Source of the DNA: Spodoptera frugiperda
Lineage: Eukaryota; Arthropoda; Insecta; Lepidoptera; Noctuidae
Direction of reading: 5' to 3'
Length of the DNA: 64,000 bases
NCBI RefSeq assembly: GCF_023101765.2
Contig: NC_064218.1
Location: forward strand, 7,502,001-7,566,000
The notes below the pieces were generated by a model. The model worked only from the letters and a program-made list of their open reading frames with translations. It searched no databases and was not told where the DNA came from. Within the stretch, counting starts at the first letter, position 1. Every line of letters begins with the position of its first letter. The translations under genes were made by a program, and so were the position numbers. Below, in pieces: positions 27,301-40,442 of this stretch.

Positions 27301-29054
27301 AGTTGAATAGCCTTCTATATATAAGTCTACTGTTGCACAAAAATACAACAGTTAATCTTAAAATAAATGATTCAGTATCCAAAGATGTCTGTCAGGTCTA
27401 CCATCCATGTCTGCGTCTTGTTTGCGTTGTCTCCTCTGGCCTAAATTTTCCAAGTTGTTAATGAAAAAGCTCCGTCGCCCCGGCTCGCCGTGTAATTTCA
27501 CTTCAAAGCTGGCTCCGAGCCCCGTTTGTTATTTTCTGTAATCACAAGAACATAATATATTATATGTTTTACGCTCTTCTCCTAATGCATGGTACTGCGT
27601 TACTGGCTCATTACTTTTACGTGTTCATCGATCTGTCGTCGTGCTAATTGCACCGCCTTATGGTAGTCCATGCGATGTCCGGCACCCATTGTCCCCCACA
27701 ATTTCATTGTTGTCTGGATGAGGTAAATTAAAACCTTAAAACGTTGTACGAAAGGAATTTATTCTCTTTACTGTTAAATGATTCGTCGTATCGTTCCATT
27801 GGTATCGTTCTCACTTTTGTTATTAAGGCGTTAAACATTTTAATGTGGTCGCTTATGATCGCGTGTTGTTTTTGGTCTCCTATTATTATTCAAAGAAATG
27901 GAGGATCCGATGTCGATGTCATTACGATACAAGCTTCCATTATGTGTGCCTACTTTTTCAGACCACAAAATGTTGTGAAGGGGAAAATGTGGCCCGTAAT
28001 TAATTTTACATTGTGCTCTTCGCCTAAATTAGTCTATTGCTCGTTTTGGGTTTAATTTCTCTCGGTATCTTTAACAATATAATTATACTGCTGTTTTTTA
28101 ACAAATTCATGTTTTATTTATTCATTCCAAAATTCCTCTGTAAAGATAATATTATTTATATCTTCGGATAAGTTTATTCAAATCATGATGTAAATGTTTT
28201 GGTAGCGTACATAAAACGAGTATTTTCTAATTGAAGATTCCTATATAAAAGGTTATTCATAATGTTATAGAATATTATTTCGTATTTGCCTTCAGGGTAA
28301 CATGGCTACATCAAAGGGTAGATCTGTTTTTAACGTAGATTATATCCACTCTGAAATATAAAACAAATCCATAAAGACATTGAATACGTTTTTTTATGCA
28401 AAGGTCCGAGCTCTTTCGTTTGTCAGTGATTGATGACATTCCAAAACGACCGTCGGTCCTAAAAAGTGTGGACTGAATAGTACCGTGGCGGAAAAAAAAA
28501 TGACCAAACTTTTGAACATTGTACAACTGAATGAAGAAACAGTACGGGAAGTCTCATTGTTGCTCTTCTTCATCCATTGTGTAATCCAACATTCATAAAA
28601 ACTTTAGCATGTGTACTGAGCAATTAGGCATTCAAATAAACTGTCATTCATCACTTCCAATTTCTCTTTTTTTTCCACAAAACGTAATATCAAAGGCAAC
28701 ATTTATCAAAGCAAGAATATCCCCTACCTAATTAAATTCCTTCGAATTACGAAAGAGTAACAAGTCAACTCGACGTCCCTTAATTACTTTTTAAATAAAC
28801 TACTTCATTAATATAATGCGAATGTAAGTGCTAATTAGGATTGTATTGACGGCAAACCTGGCGATGACACCGATGACTAAGGTTGATGTGGGTCTTAGAA
28901 TATGTCAGATAAAAGTGTCGTTGTAGAAGTATTATCTATTTATGATAAGGTGTACACAGCTGATGTATGTTCGGTGCGAGGGGCGGGATTATACTAACAC
29001 TCCGACACTCGGGCCGCGACTCTGCGGCTCCGTGTAGTCAGTAGTTCAGTGCTC
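21360..29054. other. Non-coding stretch upstream of the putative Dg promoter
   Basis: CpG-richer at 21360-21660, otherwise AT-rich. Frames of up to about 105 codons (for example 22546-22863, 25498-25812, 27744-28055) have no family signature. Any Dg enhancers acting on the 29-kb promoter could lie here, but I cannot point to one. Confidence 0.5.
21595..21604. promoter_or_regulatory. Palindromic E-box GTCACGTGAC
   Basis: The exact 10-bp palindrome equals the CLEAR-type E-box bound by MITF/TFE-family bHLH-zip factors. It sits in a CpG-richer block (about 21360-21660). A single motif has little weight by itself. Confidence 0.3.
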
Positions 29055-29278
29055 AGTCAGTTGTCTCGCGTCGTTGATGCCGGTCGACGCCCCGGCTCTC
29101 TTATTTCCATATCTGCATATACCTCGGCATAGTTGAATAAAAGTGTTAGTACAGTGTCATCACATCATATTGTTGATTTTATGTGAACGTTTCTGTGGAT
29201 AGTGAAAGAAAATTGTATTATTTCAACACACCGTGTTTATTTTACTACGTTTGGAACTTAGTTACGCACCGGTTCAAG
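29055..29278 (+). promoter_or_regulatory. Dg: Probable Dg core promoter and non-coding first exon (Inr + DPE)
   Basis: A CpG-rich patch (about 28975-29100) in AT-rich surroundings contains TCAGTC with the expected +1 A at 29055. GGTCG at 29082-29086 lies exactly at +28 to +32 and fits the arthropod DPE consensus RGWYV. A GC box (GGGGCGGG) lies about 75 nt upstream and no TATA box is at -30. The putative exon ends at TCAAG|GTAAAA (29279). Its coding capacity is negligible. Linking it to Dg is inference: it is the nearest promoter-like patch with a good donor on the right strand, about 21 kb from the ATG. Confidence 0.5.
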
Positions 29279-32200
29279 GTAAAACTTTCTGGTTAACTAC
29301 TTACATAGTACTATAGATAGTGTGTACAGTTGCAGCTTTATCTTATCTTTCATTGATAAATTGTGCAACGATGGGTGATTGTATGCAATCCAGATTTTAT
29401 TAATTCTATACAATAACTTGATTTAATCGAAATGTTATGGGAATTTTGCCGCTTACGGTTGTGGAGTAATTGAACGTTTTTCAATCACACGCCATGGTAT
29501 TAACGTTACTGTATTTATTGCCGTTATAAACATTTAAAAAGGGGTTGAAATATGTGTGGAGAGCTATTGATTCGCAACCCTAATAAAATTCTCGTATTGA
29601 GACCGGCCCTATTTCATATATTGAGAGGGAACGCACATTCACCTCGGGTTCACTTTGGATTAAGATCAGTCAATTCAAAGCGTGCCATTCATAAAATGGA
29701 TATGTCCGAAATTTGCTTTTCGAGCGTTTACATCCCACATCCGATGTAAATCTTCCTGTAGGTTGTATAGGAACAAGTATTCCTTATATTGGAAGTGTAC
29801 AAGAGAATAAACCATATCCCGTTTTTGCTGCACGTTGTCTCTTGGTCTTTAATTTATTATGACACGCTTGCAACCTCGAATCCATGATTATGTCACATTT
29901 AGTGGTTGCATTTTATATTTTACTTGTTCCAATGAAACTTCAACCATTACAAAATGAGTCAACTCCGATATTAGTGAGCACTGCTATTTAACGAGTACCG
30001 TATGCATTTATGCAGTTTACTGCCCTCTCAAAGTCCATCCGGCTTCGTCTAGCAAATTTCTTAGTAGTTAGAAACTGTTGGTTGCTATGACGACTGGCAG
30101 AAAGCACGCAACTCGGTCACGCACAGCCGACTTGAACGTTCAGCTACAATTCCTGTTACACACCGTCAAATCTTTATTATGTCGCATCTGAAATTCTGCT
30201 TAAGATTTCCAAACAAAATCCCCAAGTAACTGTTACCTCTACACTGCTTTTATGCTAGATCAGCCCTTAGCCGAGTTTATCCACGTGAATTATAAAGTAA
30301 TCTCTATGTTAATCCCGTTTAATTCTACCAAATTTCATGAAAATCTGCCTGGCACTGCCTTCCTGTAGATTAACAAACAAGCGGTACAAGCACGTGCTAT
30401 CAACCTACCGCAATCCTCTGGCTTTTGTCAAATTGTTCATTTCTGTTCTACACAATTGTTAAATTGTATGAACAAAGAAATTAGTAAAAGGGGGTCTCAC
30501 CTGGTACGAGTAAACAAGCAATAATGTTATCGAAAAACTTCACCAGCAATGTAAACATCCAAGTATTGTCTATTTCTTGAAATCGTAAACACGTTCCCAG
30601 CTGTATTATCATTCTAATCTACTTGTAATCGGGTCGCAATCTGCTCGTGTTCACCGAAATGCACTGTACGAGTATTCAATCCATTCCAATTACATTAGGA
30701 TGTTTCGGAGGCTCCGATCCCCAAACCCCTTTTCAATTTTACAGTCTCATAACAATTACGTGATGAATATTTCCACCCCTAATACCTTAATGCCTTGTTT
30801 AATATTCAATGTCGTTTTGTTTATCATTATTAACCTAGGAAATGATTGAATTCATATCCTCATGATGATTTTTAAATTCCAAATAAATCATGATTAAGAT
30901 GTTGGTTTCATTATCTTTTTTCTAATGAAAGAGGTCTTAATTACGTGTCTTTTTTTTTACTAAGCAGACAAATGAACAAAAAATTGAATGGATAATAAAA
31001 TTAAAATGCAGTGATTTTCTTAAGAATTTAAACATGACAGTCTTCAATGACATTTGATATTGGTAATGCAGTAAAATTACATTTCAATTTCAAATTGAGT
31101 TCCTTTTCTTTCTCTGCAACAAGAATGTTCCGGTCAGTTAATTTTATTGACGCGTCATTATGTAGCTGTTTAATAATACCGTGACAACTTGTCATTAAGT
31201 AGTTTAAGCAAAAAGTCTGAAAATTTGACAGACTCGTGCGCGTTTTCACTTCTCGATTTACTTATGAACATTCCTCACTAGTGAACAATAACAGATCGAT
31301 GCTCGCTTGTTTTAAATATAAACTGTTTTAAAAATCGAATGAGATTTACCGAACCTTTGTCATAAAGCAACAAAGCGTGTTATCCAATTTGGACAATCCT
31401 CTCGTAGCCAGGGGCGGCTTTCCGAGTTATAGATATTCTATGAAAGGAAACTCCGTTAAAATGATAATAATGTTTTAAATGTTGTTCCATTTTGCTGGTT
31501 CAGACTTGTAATTGAACTTTTATTAAATAAAAATATGATCCTTAAATAGCTCTTAATTTATGGACCCATATTCGTGACCAAAAATACTATTCGATTGTCA
31601 ATTTCCAAAAGTACGAGCCACAGCACACTATTACTAAAACATCGAGCAAGAAACCAATACACGAAAATCCAAAAACACTTTTTCCTCAAGCGGTTCAATT
31701 GGGAACGCCCATTCAACCGATGGCAAGAAATCTAACAGTTTTGACCCTCCGCCGAGCGTGTGTATTTTGTGCAGACGTCACGTCAAGTCAATCAGTCGCG
31801 GCATGAAATCGATAGTTTCCGCAAAGATCACGGACTGCGAGGCTGCGAGCGCAGTACGTGTGAAGTGTGTACCTACGCACCTCGCATCTCTGTATCGATT
31901 CCCATATCCTACTTTTTATTACGCACCAGGTGCCCTTGTTTGTTTATTCATGGTCTAAACACGGAGTAAAGGATTCCACGATTTCCTCGCCTCCAATATA
32001 TTTATCTACGATGATTTAAACGCTTATCGCCGCCCTGACGTCTGAAAGATTAAAAGTAAGTTCACGCCTTTACTCAGAATCGGAGATTCACACATTGTTT
32101 ATTACTCATAACTAACCAGTAATAGATATCCTTAGTTATGTTTACATTCTACACGAATACAAGTAATTCATAAACAAAAACACTACTTACATAGTTATGA

Positions 32201-33106
32201 TGAGAAACTTTGTGTAATTGTGTATGTTATCTTCATCTGCTAATTGTGACTAATTAATGTCAAAAGCCATTTGCATAGATTTGTATCTATGACAAAATAT
32301 TATATGCATACTTAAAGAGCTATTAATTGAACATGAATCGGAACATTTAAAGCCGTTCGTTAGTTTTAGAAGTTACCAAAACCATTTCCATCTGCGTCAG
32401 CAACCAGCATCCGTTCAGCGGTCTAATGGAGCCATGTTTATTATTTTAATTGGTGGTTTCGTTAGCCACTATAATGCTGATTTTTAACAAAGAAATTATT
32501 TCAGTCTGCGAAATTTCAAAAGCGAAGAACAAATACGCGTTCTTAACACTGTTTGAGAGTTCACAACGGCTTTATTCGCGCATTATTATGAAGAGTTTTA
32601 ATTAATATGGTTGTCTCGTTTACCGTGTTTCCATGTTATCCTCGAGGCAATTTAGCTAGAGCATAAAGCGCATTACGACGCCGTGTGGGGCCAACATACT
32701 AATTACGCAGCCGCGGAATTCTCGGCTCAGGGCCTGAACAACTTGTTCGCAGACTAGAGACAAACTACTCTCAACTTATACAACCTTCGTTTAGCTACAA
32801 GTATTGTACCCAGAGGACTCACGAGCTTCTCAAAAATCTAGAATTAAATTTTCCTTTAAGCAAACTAAGAGGCAACCTTTTACGTCATTGTCGTGTCCCC
32901 CGACGATTCTAACTCCAGTAATCTGACAATGGACATGAAGAAAAATCACGAAAAATAAAAGAGAAAACCTTCGTCGTCGTCTGACTTTATTTCTTGGGCA
33001 ATAAGGGTTATTTTAGTAGTTCCAATTGTTGATAGACGTGCGGTTCGTTTGTAATTGGCGTTGCTCTACCTGTCTGAGAACTGGAGTTGTTCCCCCACGT
33101 TCGCAG

Positions 33107-33147
33107 GGGCGTATGTCAGTCACCTCTCGTTGTGCTGATAACTTCAA
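33107..33147 (+). other. Candidate 41-nt non-coding exon
   Basis: The acceptor gttcccccacgttcgcag ends at 33106 and the donor TCAA|GTAAGTC starts at 33148. No substantial open frame. It lies between the putative promoter (29 kb) and the ATG exon, so it could be an optional leader exon. Confidence 0.22.
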
Positions 33148-33779
33148 GTAAGTCATTATCCAAATACATAAATCTCATTTTACTAATTCGTGTCCAGTAA
33201 TTGGCGGTTATATTCTTTGTTATGAGCACGCGAGCTCCAAGTTTTTACTTGATCGAATAAACTAGGAATAAATCCATGATTGGATTTGTTGCGTGTTGTG
33301 ATTCAAGCGATAATTGTAGGTACACCACAAATTAGATAGTTATTGTGAGCGGATTAATTTCCAATAAATCTGTTTGTCTACATTCCACTAAAATGATATT
33401 ACTAAAGTGTTAATATATTATTTGTACATTCCATTAATTCTATTCCATTCCAAAACTGATAATAAATTGTGTATTTATGATTACTATTGGAATTTGTTTC
33501 CAATCAAATTATTGGTATCTAAATATTAAATCAAATGAATACTTTTACTATAATATCTAACATAGTGAGATCGGTACAGCAACTTGAGTCCAAGGAATTT
33601 AATTAGGCACCAAACTTATCAGCTTAGGGATTTTGCTTAGCAAATTGTTTCACGTTAAGTTATCCCCAAGTGCGAGTTACCACACATTTTAACTTGATAA
33701 TTAATTAATCATAACTTAGTCTACTAGTTTGTTGCCCTACCAAATAATGAGATACTTGATAGAAAAAAATTAACGAGCG

Positions 33780-33970
33780 CACTAGTTGCCCCTACATTTT
33801 TTTTTAAGTTCCCCTAAGTTTTCCTGGGATCCCATCATCAGATCCTTACCTCGTGACCATAAGACCAGTTAGGTATACTCTTCTCACATACTGGGCACAA
33901 TTCCAGACTTCGCTACTAGGTACTGAACATTTTTCGAAAAACCGAAAAAAGACTAATAATACTTTGCCCG
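33780..33970. repeat. Probable non-LTR element 3'-end fragment
   Basis: 'gttttcctgggatcccatcatcagatccttacctcgtgacc' resembles a recurring 'cccatcatcagatcctg...gtgac' module of lepidopteran retroelement tails, here followed by diverged sequence. Assignment from memory only. Confidence 0.4.
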
Positions 33971-35696
33971 AGGCGGTCAATGTTACTTAAATAGTTATCA
34001 ATAAAAATCATTTACAATTTCAAACATTCACGAATCAACCTCATTTCATTGTCCACCAATACACTATACACGGTACATTACATAAACAACAATCATTAAC
34101 ACAAGTAACTCACTTACATTAAAACAACAATAACCTCATACAAAAACAAACATACAAATTAATTAAGTAAACTTATTCATTGAAATGTACAATGGAAAAT
34201 AGCACGAAGTAATCCCATTAACCCCAGTGAACTGGAAGCACCATTATCTAATATACGGGTGCTATATACCACATATACCATCGTATAGCATTCGCTATGC
34301 ACTTTAGTAATAGTCTTAGTAATGAGTGTTAATCGGACATTGCCGCGCCCTGTGAACTAAATTTTATATCGACGCTGGTATCTTTCTACATCTGTGTTTT
34401 GATAGTAGAGATGATTTGTTTTGTTTATTTCAGAAGGGTTGTAGTTTTTTTGGAGTTAGTGTAAAATTTTATACCTAAGCTAGATTCAATTCACGTGGTC
34501 GGAGGCCGTTATATGCAAGTGTATTCATTTCCGTTTTAAAGATACTGAATTGATAGATTGTAAGTTCTACAACAGCAAACTACTCCCTGTTTTTTATATG
34601 GTCAAAATAATGTTAATATTCATGTTAATAATGTTAATTTTCCCAACACCGATCTTATCACCTATTTATCTTAAAAAAAATCTACTAAATAATTCTGGGT
34701 GATTCTAATTAATTACGTGGAGATTTTTTTTCATGAATTATTCAACGTGTTTCATTTTACTACCATTTAGGTATGCTTATTTTAGGCGTCCTAATCAATA
34801 ACTGTTAAGGTCTTTAAAATAAGCGATCATGGTCAGTTCAAACAAACTGGGATCAACTCACCTAAATAAATATTGATTCTGATTGAAAAAATAATAGGAT
34901 CTATAGCTATATAAGATATCCCCAATAACAATGATCATGAACAGAAGCAATGAATATTTAATAAAAACTTTATCCCCTTGAACAAGAGAAAACAACATTT
35001 GTTATCTCGCCCTCGTTATTGCCAAGTTTCTTGTATCTTAACGTTCTCTAACGTTACACAACTTCTCGCGATGTAATCATTATCCGAATTGTAGGTCGCA
35101 AACCGTGCCTAATTCGTACATGTATCATTTTCACTTTAAGTACAAAGGATATGGATCAAACTACCTTTAAAATGTTAACTACGACTGCAGGCCCACGATC
35201 AAAGGGCAGAAGAATCAACAATAATTACCCTAACGAATCAAGTTTACGTTTTAACTGAGCATGCAGCGGAAGGCGGTCGCAGCACGGAGCACCATAATGT
35301 ACGGCCAGTCAGTCGGGTTAGTGGCATGCATATGACGAATCGCGACTCGCAGCGAGTGCATGACAGTTCAGTCACACCGATTAATTTGCCAGGAACCACC
35401 GGCGCGTGGAGCCGCGCCCACAGACCGCCTGGCAAGACAGGATTAGCTACACTTAGATCTAAAGACAACGGCCTTGTACAATCGCACAGATGTAATTGAG
35501 TTTCGTTGATTGAGATACATTTATTATAATGGAAATTACTCCCTCCCACTGCGAACGCCCTTTATTTCGTTCGTTTAACTTTACGCTTAGCTACAATAAA
35601 TAGAGCATGACTCTACACAGTTATTCCTTTATTTTAGGGTGTAACTTAATATCGTGTAGCGGGTCAAATAACAACTAGTCAATATCATTTTTTCAG

Positions 35697-35805
35697 ACGA
35701 AGCAAAATACAGTTGAAACATTTCTTTGTCTCAATTTTACAACGGAGCTTTATTTCCCTCGCGCTCATTCTCATTCTGTCAATCAAGCAGACAATCAGCA
35801 CGCAC
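35697..35805 (+). other. Candidate 109-nt non-coding exon
   Basis: The acceptor tatcattttttcag ends at 35696 and the donor GCAC|GTAAGTAA starts at 35806. It lies inside a CpG-richer block (35.24-36.45 kb). It could be an alternative leader exon; no coding frame is convincing. Confidence 0.22.
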
Positions 35806-38800
35806 GTAAGTAATTTTACTCCGAGATCTTGTTACTTCAACTAGTGTTCACTGTTCGCCGCCGACATTGACGAAAATCTCATATATCAAACTTGTGCGAA
35901 GTTTGTGCTCAGCGAATATACGGTTGAGCGTAGATTCACAATATATTTGTACACATAAATTGTACGTTATCTGACAGTGAGATATATTTCGGTGTCAATT
36001 TCCCTTTTACCGAACCGATAAGCGAGGGATCAGCCTCCTGCTCACCGACCTGACGAAGCAGTTATGTTTTTTGTTGGTTGCTCTAGCTCGCGTTACTCGT
36101 CAATCGTGATTCGAATAGTATTGTGTCGTGGGCGGCTACGCATGCTGTACCGTTGTAGTAATATTTACCGTGTTCATTCTTAGCGGCCAATACCCGTTTA
36201 TCATACATTTTTACAATGTAGCAACAACCTACGGAAGCAAATATTTAGACAGTTTTTATAGAAAAACGTTTATGCTGCATCATTATCACGCGCGCACTGA
36301 GCAATTCACATTTCCATAAAAGTGTTGACAAAGGTTGCACAAGCGATGTGGCGCGGCGACAATTGCCCGGCGGCCCGGATGACATCACTGCCCTGCCTCC
36401 GCGGCACCGCTCCATCTCTGCGTAGTGTCATATATCGATGTTCGACACTGTCGCAACATTCAGTAATACATTAATTTGGGTCGTCCATTTGTAATTATCT
36501 CCGGTCTGTTGAACTTGTTTTATAACATTTACATTACCGTTTCTCTTCATTGATATAAATAACTGATAGTTCCTCCTATATGGTGCCATTAAACTGTAAC
36601 CTTATATTACATCGAATGACATAAAAGTTGAGGTTATTCGAAAGTAAAACCGGTAGTATAATATAACTCACAGTTAAACCTGTTATACCCTTACACTCGA
36701 TGACACCAATAAACGAAATGAAAATTCGAAATTATAGCCGTGTAATTACGACTCCAGTAGGCGAGTAGCACAAGACAGTAATTGAGTCATACCTTAATTA
36801 GTATGAAGTACCAATAAACGGAATCTAAACGATCGTTTACACATATTGGCTGTGTACCCCTATTATCAATTTCTTTTAAATTGGCCCTTATATTTATTTC
36901 AGTAACAGCTGCTATCGATTTACGAGCCAATTAAAAAGCTGTAAAGATTTATCGGTTCACTCGTAAATTGTAATTGTATCAAATATTTGTTGACACTTCG
37001 TTATACCGAAGCTACGGTCAACTTTGTTGACTATTTGTCAAACTTCCTAAACCTGTACAACTGTGGAATGGGTTCGGAACTTTGAAGTTGAGCGGTAATC
37101 ATAAATCGTTTAAGATTAATATTAATAAATTAGTTTTCGATATGCCTTTCCTCAATATACCTGAATGATATTGAGGATAACCGCGGACTTCCCAAAGCAT
37201 TAATTAATTCAATCTTGTTTGTCTGTTTCTCTCAACGCGTTTTTATTGCCTTTTGGTACTCTAATCGCCCAGCAACAACATAGTTCTGAAGCATTTTAGA
37301 TACAAGTAGATACATACAGTTTATAAATAACTAAGGTATGGAAACTGAAGGTCGCACAGAAGTTTATTATTCCACCATAATCCATGTCTTGTGTCGAAAG
37401 CACACGCTAAAGAGCAACACGGCGTGGTAATACAAATAATGATTCACGCATGCTAACTGACATGAGCTCATACTGAATCATTACACCTTGAATTAAACTC
37501 ATCAGAAATATAGCGTTAAAATCCTCACACCTCGACCGCCTAAAGCGAAAGCACTGGAATGAAATATATAGCAATTAACTCGTTCAAAAGTGTACATAAC
37601 GGCTGTTTACAGTAAACGTGGAAGCTAAAAGCGTTTTACATAAATTTAGAGCCGCTGCAAACCAAAGGGAATTGCGAAAGTTTTCGGAATGAATATGCGA
37701 GGAGGTTTTAAATGGTAGCTGGTGGTGGTGCCGGTTGGTCCGATAAGCGGGCGGTTACACTCGAATCGTTTTGCACTTGCACCCGACTGCACACGATGTT
37801 AATATGTTACAGCCTCCTGTTCATGACACCCGATAATGTACGCAGTTTCTCTCGATATTTTCCCAACGGTATTGTTTTCATGAAGCTTCTGTTTTCACGT
37901 CGGCATTGCATTTCGTTGGCATTAATATTTAATCTTTCCGTGGTTGAAGCTCATAAAGAAAACATTGCTCTGTAAATCATCGATGTGCATTAAAAGCTTT
38001 GATTGCACGAGTTCTAAATGGTTTTCCCTGTGGTTCTTGAATAGATTTATTCCTTGAATGATCTTTAATTGCTTTTTCGACAGTTACGCATTATTATTGT
38101 ATTTCAAATCAAGTTTCTACAACCAACACCCATCTGTTTTCATTAAATTACACTGTATGTACCGGATGAACAGTGTCATAAGTAGTCATAACTTGGTATT
38201 ACATTATAAAATGCTCGCAGTATGTGTGACAATGGTCATACATACATCTAATTCTCGCCCTATTCGTCTAGATGACATCATTGTTCACTAACGCCGGCTT
38301 AAATTAGAGATAAACCATAAAAGCTATATGGATCGCCTTTATTATTCATCCTTTATCGAATTGAATACAAATGAGTTCATCGCTAGTCCCTTTGCTGTAC
38401 CTACAAGTGACTATTATAATAAAATACAATCTAAATTTTTATTCTCTTTGTCCCTTACGAGGAAAGACGAAAGCAGAACTTAAAACAGTACCTGATCTGA
38501 ATTTATTATTGCTTCCAATACTTACCTTACTTGATTCTCTCTACTAAAAATATTGTGTTCCACGATCTTTGAAAATATTGATATAATCGTCGCGCTCGGC
38601 AAGCGGTTTACTAAGCGCATTATGTTGTTATGACTTCGCGTTGACTTCTGCCCACTCGATACTTAATAATACATTCGGAGACTACAGACGTGTATGTGTT
38701 CAAAAGTCGCAGTCGTAAGTCTACAAACATGGGAGTAAAACCAGTCCTGTGTCTGGTAAAGGTCATATTGGGAACTATAACTTATAGGCAGTTATGAAAG

Positions 38801-39490
38801 TACTCTGTGAAGAATAATGTTCATAAAATTGCAGTAGTTCTTAGAACTTCAACTGCTATTTGAGTAACATCTGCTACCAACAAACTTCACCTCTGCTCCT
38901 GCAAAGCAAATAGTTATCAGAAACTATATTGCAATGATTTTATTCATAGCGTAGTTATTGTATAAGTGGGTCAGGATTGAGCCAGCTCGGGGTAAAGTTG
39001 GCAGGCAACGGATGTAGCGCCGAGAAGTCGACTGTCCAACAAACTTGTAATAAAGCCACGGACGAACGCTAAATGCTATTTGCTGTGTTGGACAAAGGTT
39101 TGTTTTGTTGTATGCGAACACACCAGCACCTTTGTTGTATGACAATACTCGCTAAATGAAATATTAAAGTTAAATAAATCCTCGAGCAAATCAACGTCCT
39201 CTTCAATATTTATTATTCTCTGAAGTCTGTGGCTGAGTACGTAGTTTAGAAGTCTTGAAGACATTAAGAATTTTTGCGCTCACAAATCCACAATTTTCTT
39301 AAAAGTAAGCTTCAAACTCGTACCTATACAAGTTTGAAGTATTCACGATCGTGATGTTGAACATTCTCCGCAATATAAATTAAAATTAAGGGTACCTCAA
39401 GATTAATTCCATTCAAAGGCAGCTATAAATTTTCGTGTTAATTTCTAAAAAGATCTCATTTACATAATGCCGTTTTCTTTATCTTTTCAG

Positions 39491-39539
39491 GTCAAAAAAG
39501 TTCCTGTAACGCCGTCCATTGCGGCTTTAATTTAAACAA
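39491..39539 (+). other. Candidate 49-nt non-coding 5'-UTR exon of Dg
   Basis: A strong pyrimidine tract and acceptor (tttctttatcttttcag) end at 39490, and a strong donor (CAA|GTAAGTG) starts at 39540. The 49 nt between contain no ATG and several stops, as expected for a spliced leader exon between the 29-kb promoter and the 50-kb start exon. Chance pairing of splice signals is the main alternative. Confidence 0.4.
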
Positions 39540-40388
39540 GTAAGTGTTATTGAACGATCTTTTGTTATAAATTAATTTCTACTCGAATATTATCGTTATG
39601 AATATTTAAAAGCGTCTGAGGTCTGAGTTTATTTAAGTTAATTCTCAATTCGTTCTCTGTACAATTTGTTTTAGGTAAGGTTGGAAGGAAATTTATTGAA
39701 TACTTGTGCTTAGAAACTATTGTTGTGGTTTCGGGATCTAGGGCCAGGGTCAGTGCTTAGCCACTAATGAGAGAACGCTATACGACGGACTCTCGTTTAG
39801 ATCTGAAACAAATGGTCCGTACTCGCCCAGGCAACTAAACCTTCCTGCAAAATCAATAAAACAGTCTGGATATACTTTAGATATGGATAAAATTTTCATA
39901 TTATATAATATCTCGTCTTTTGTTCACCAAGACTGACATGTAACTCACAATTGTCATTTTTCACTACTTATACATGTTATTACTCAAATTGTAATTGTCG
40001 ATTGTCTCAATCAACGAGGCAGACCATTAAACCCATCTATTATGTTAATTTCTATCTCCATTTCACAAACGTTTCGTAGAACACCAATTACAATGTATGC
40101 AGTTAACGTTTTCGTTATTGTAACCTCATAAAATCATTAAGCGCTATGTTACACTCGTGGGTACCAATTGAAACTAACTACGCACATCTGTGTGTTCCAT
40201 TTAAATATGGGCCACAATGCGACATAAATAACAGCAGATTGGCAAGACCGTTCCTTTAGTATTACCTATATCTATTTACGATATTTTCTACTTCAGGATC
40301 TTACGTGATGAATCAGGTTATTGAACTGTCATTCTTGGAGGATGTGTCATTGCAACATTGGGATGGTTGATCGTAAAATTGTAACCAA

Positions 40389-40442
40389 CATTGGATTGGT
40401 CAAACATTGAACCGCCATTGCATTGGTCAAACGTTGAACCAA
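40389..40442 (+). repeat. Two-unit 27-bp tandem repeat
   Basis: Units 40389-40415 and 40416-40442 differ at only four positions (cattg[g/c]attggtcaaac[a/g]ttgaacc..). Half-units of the same word (aaccaacattgg, aaccaatattgg) flank both sides, so it looks like a small decaying minisatellite. Confidence 0.75.

Larger units (their letters stand above)
29279..39490. other. Putative first Dg intron (about 10 kb)
   Basis: Starts at the donor after the proposed first exon. It contains two small-exon candidates, a repeat fragment at 33.8 kb and a CpG-richer block at 35.24-36.45 kb with GC-rich patches at 35395-35440 and 36345-36420 that may be regulatory. No coding frame is supported. Confidence 0.4.

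Noticed and set aside
35244..35549. 101-codon minus-strand open frame in a GC-rich patch
   Set aside because: No domain, hydrophobic pattern or splice context. More likely regulatory CpG-rich sequence.
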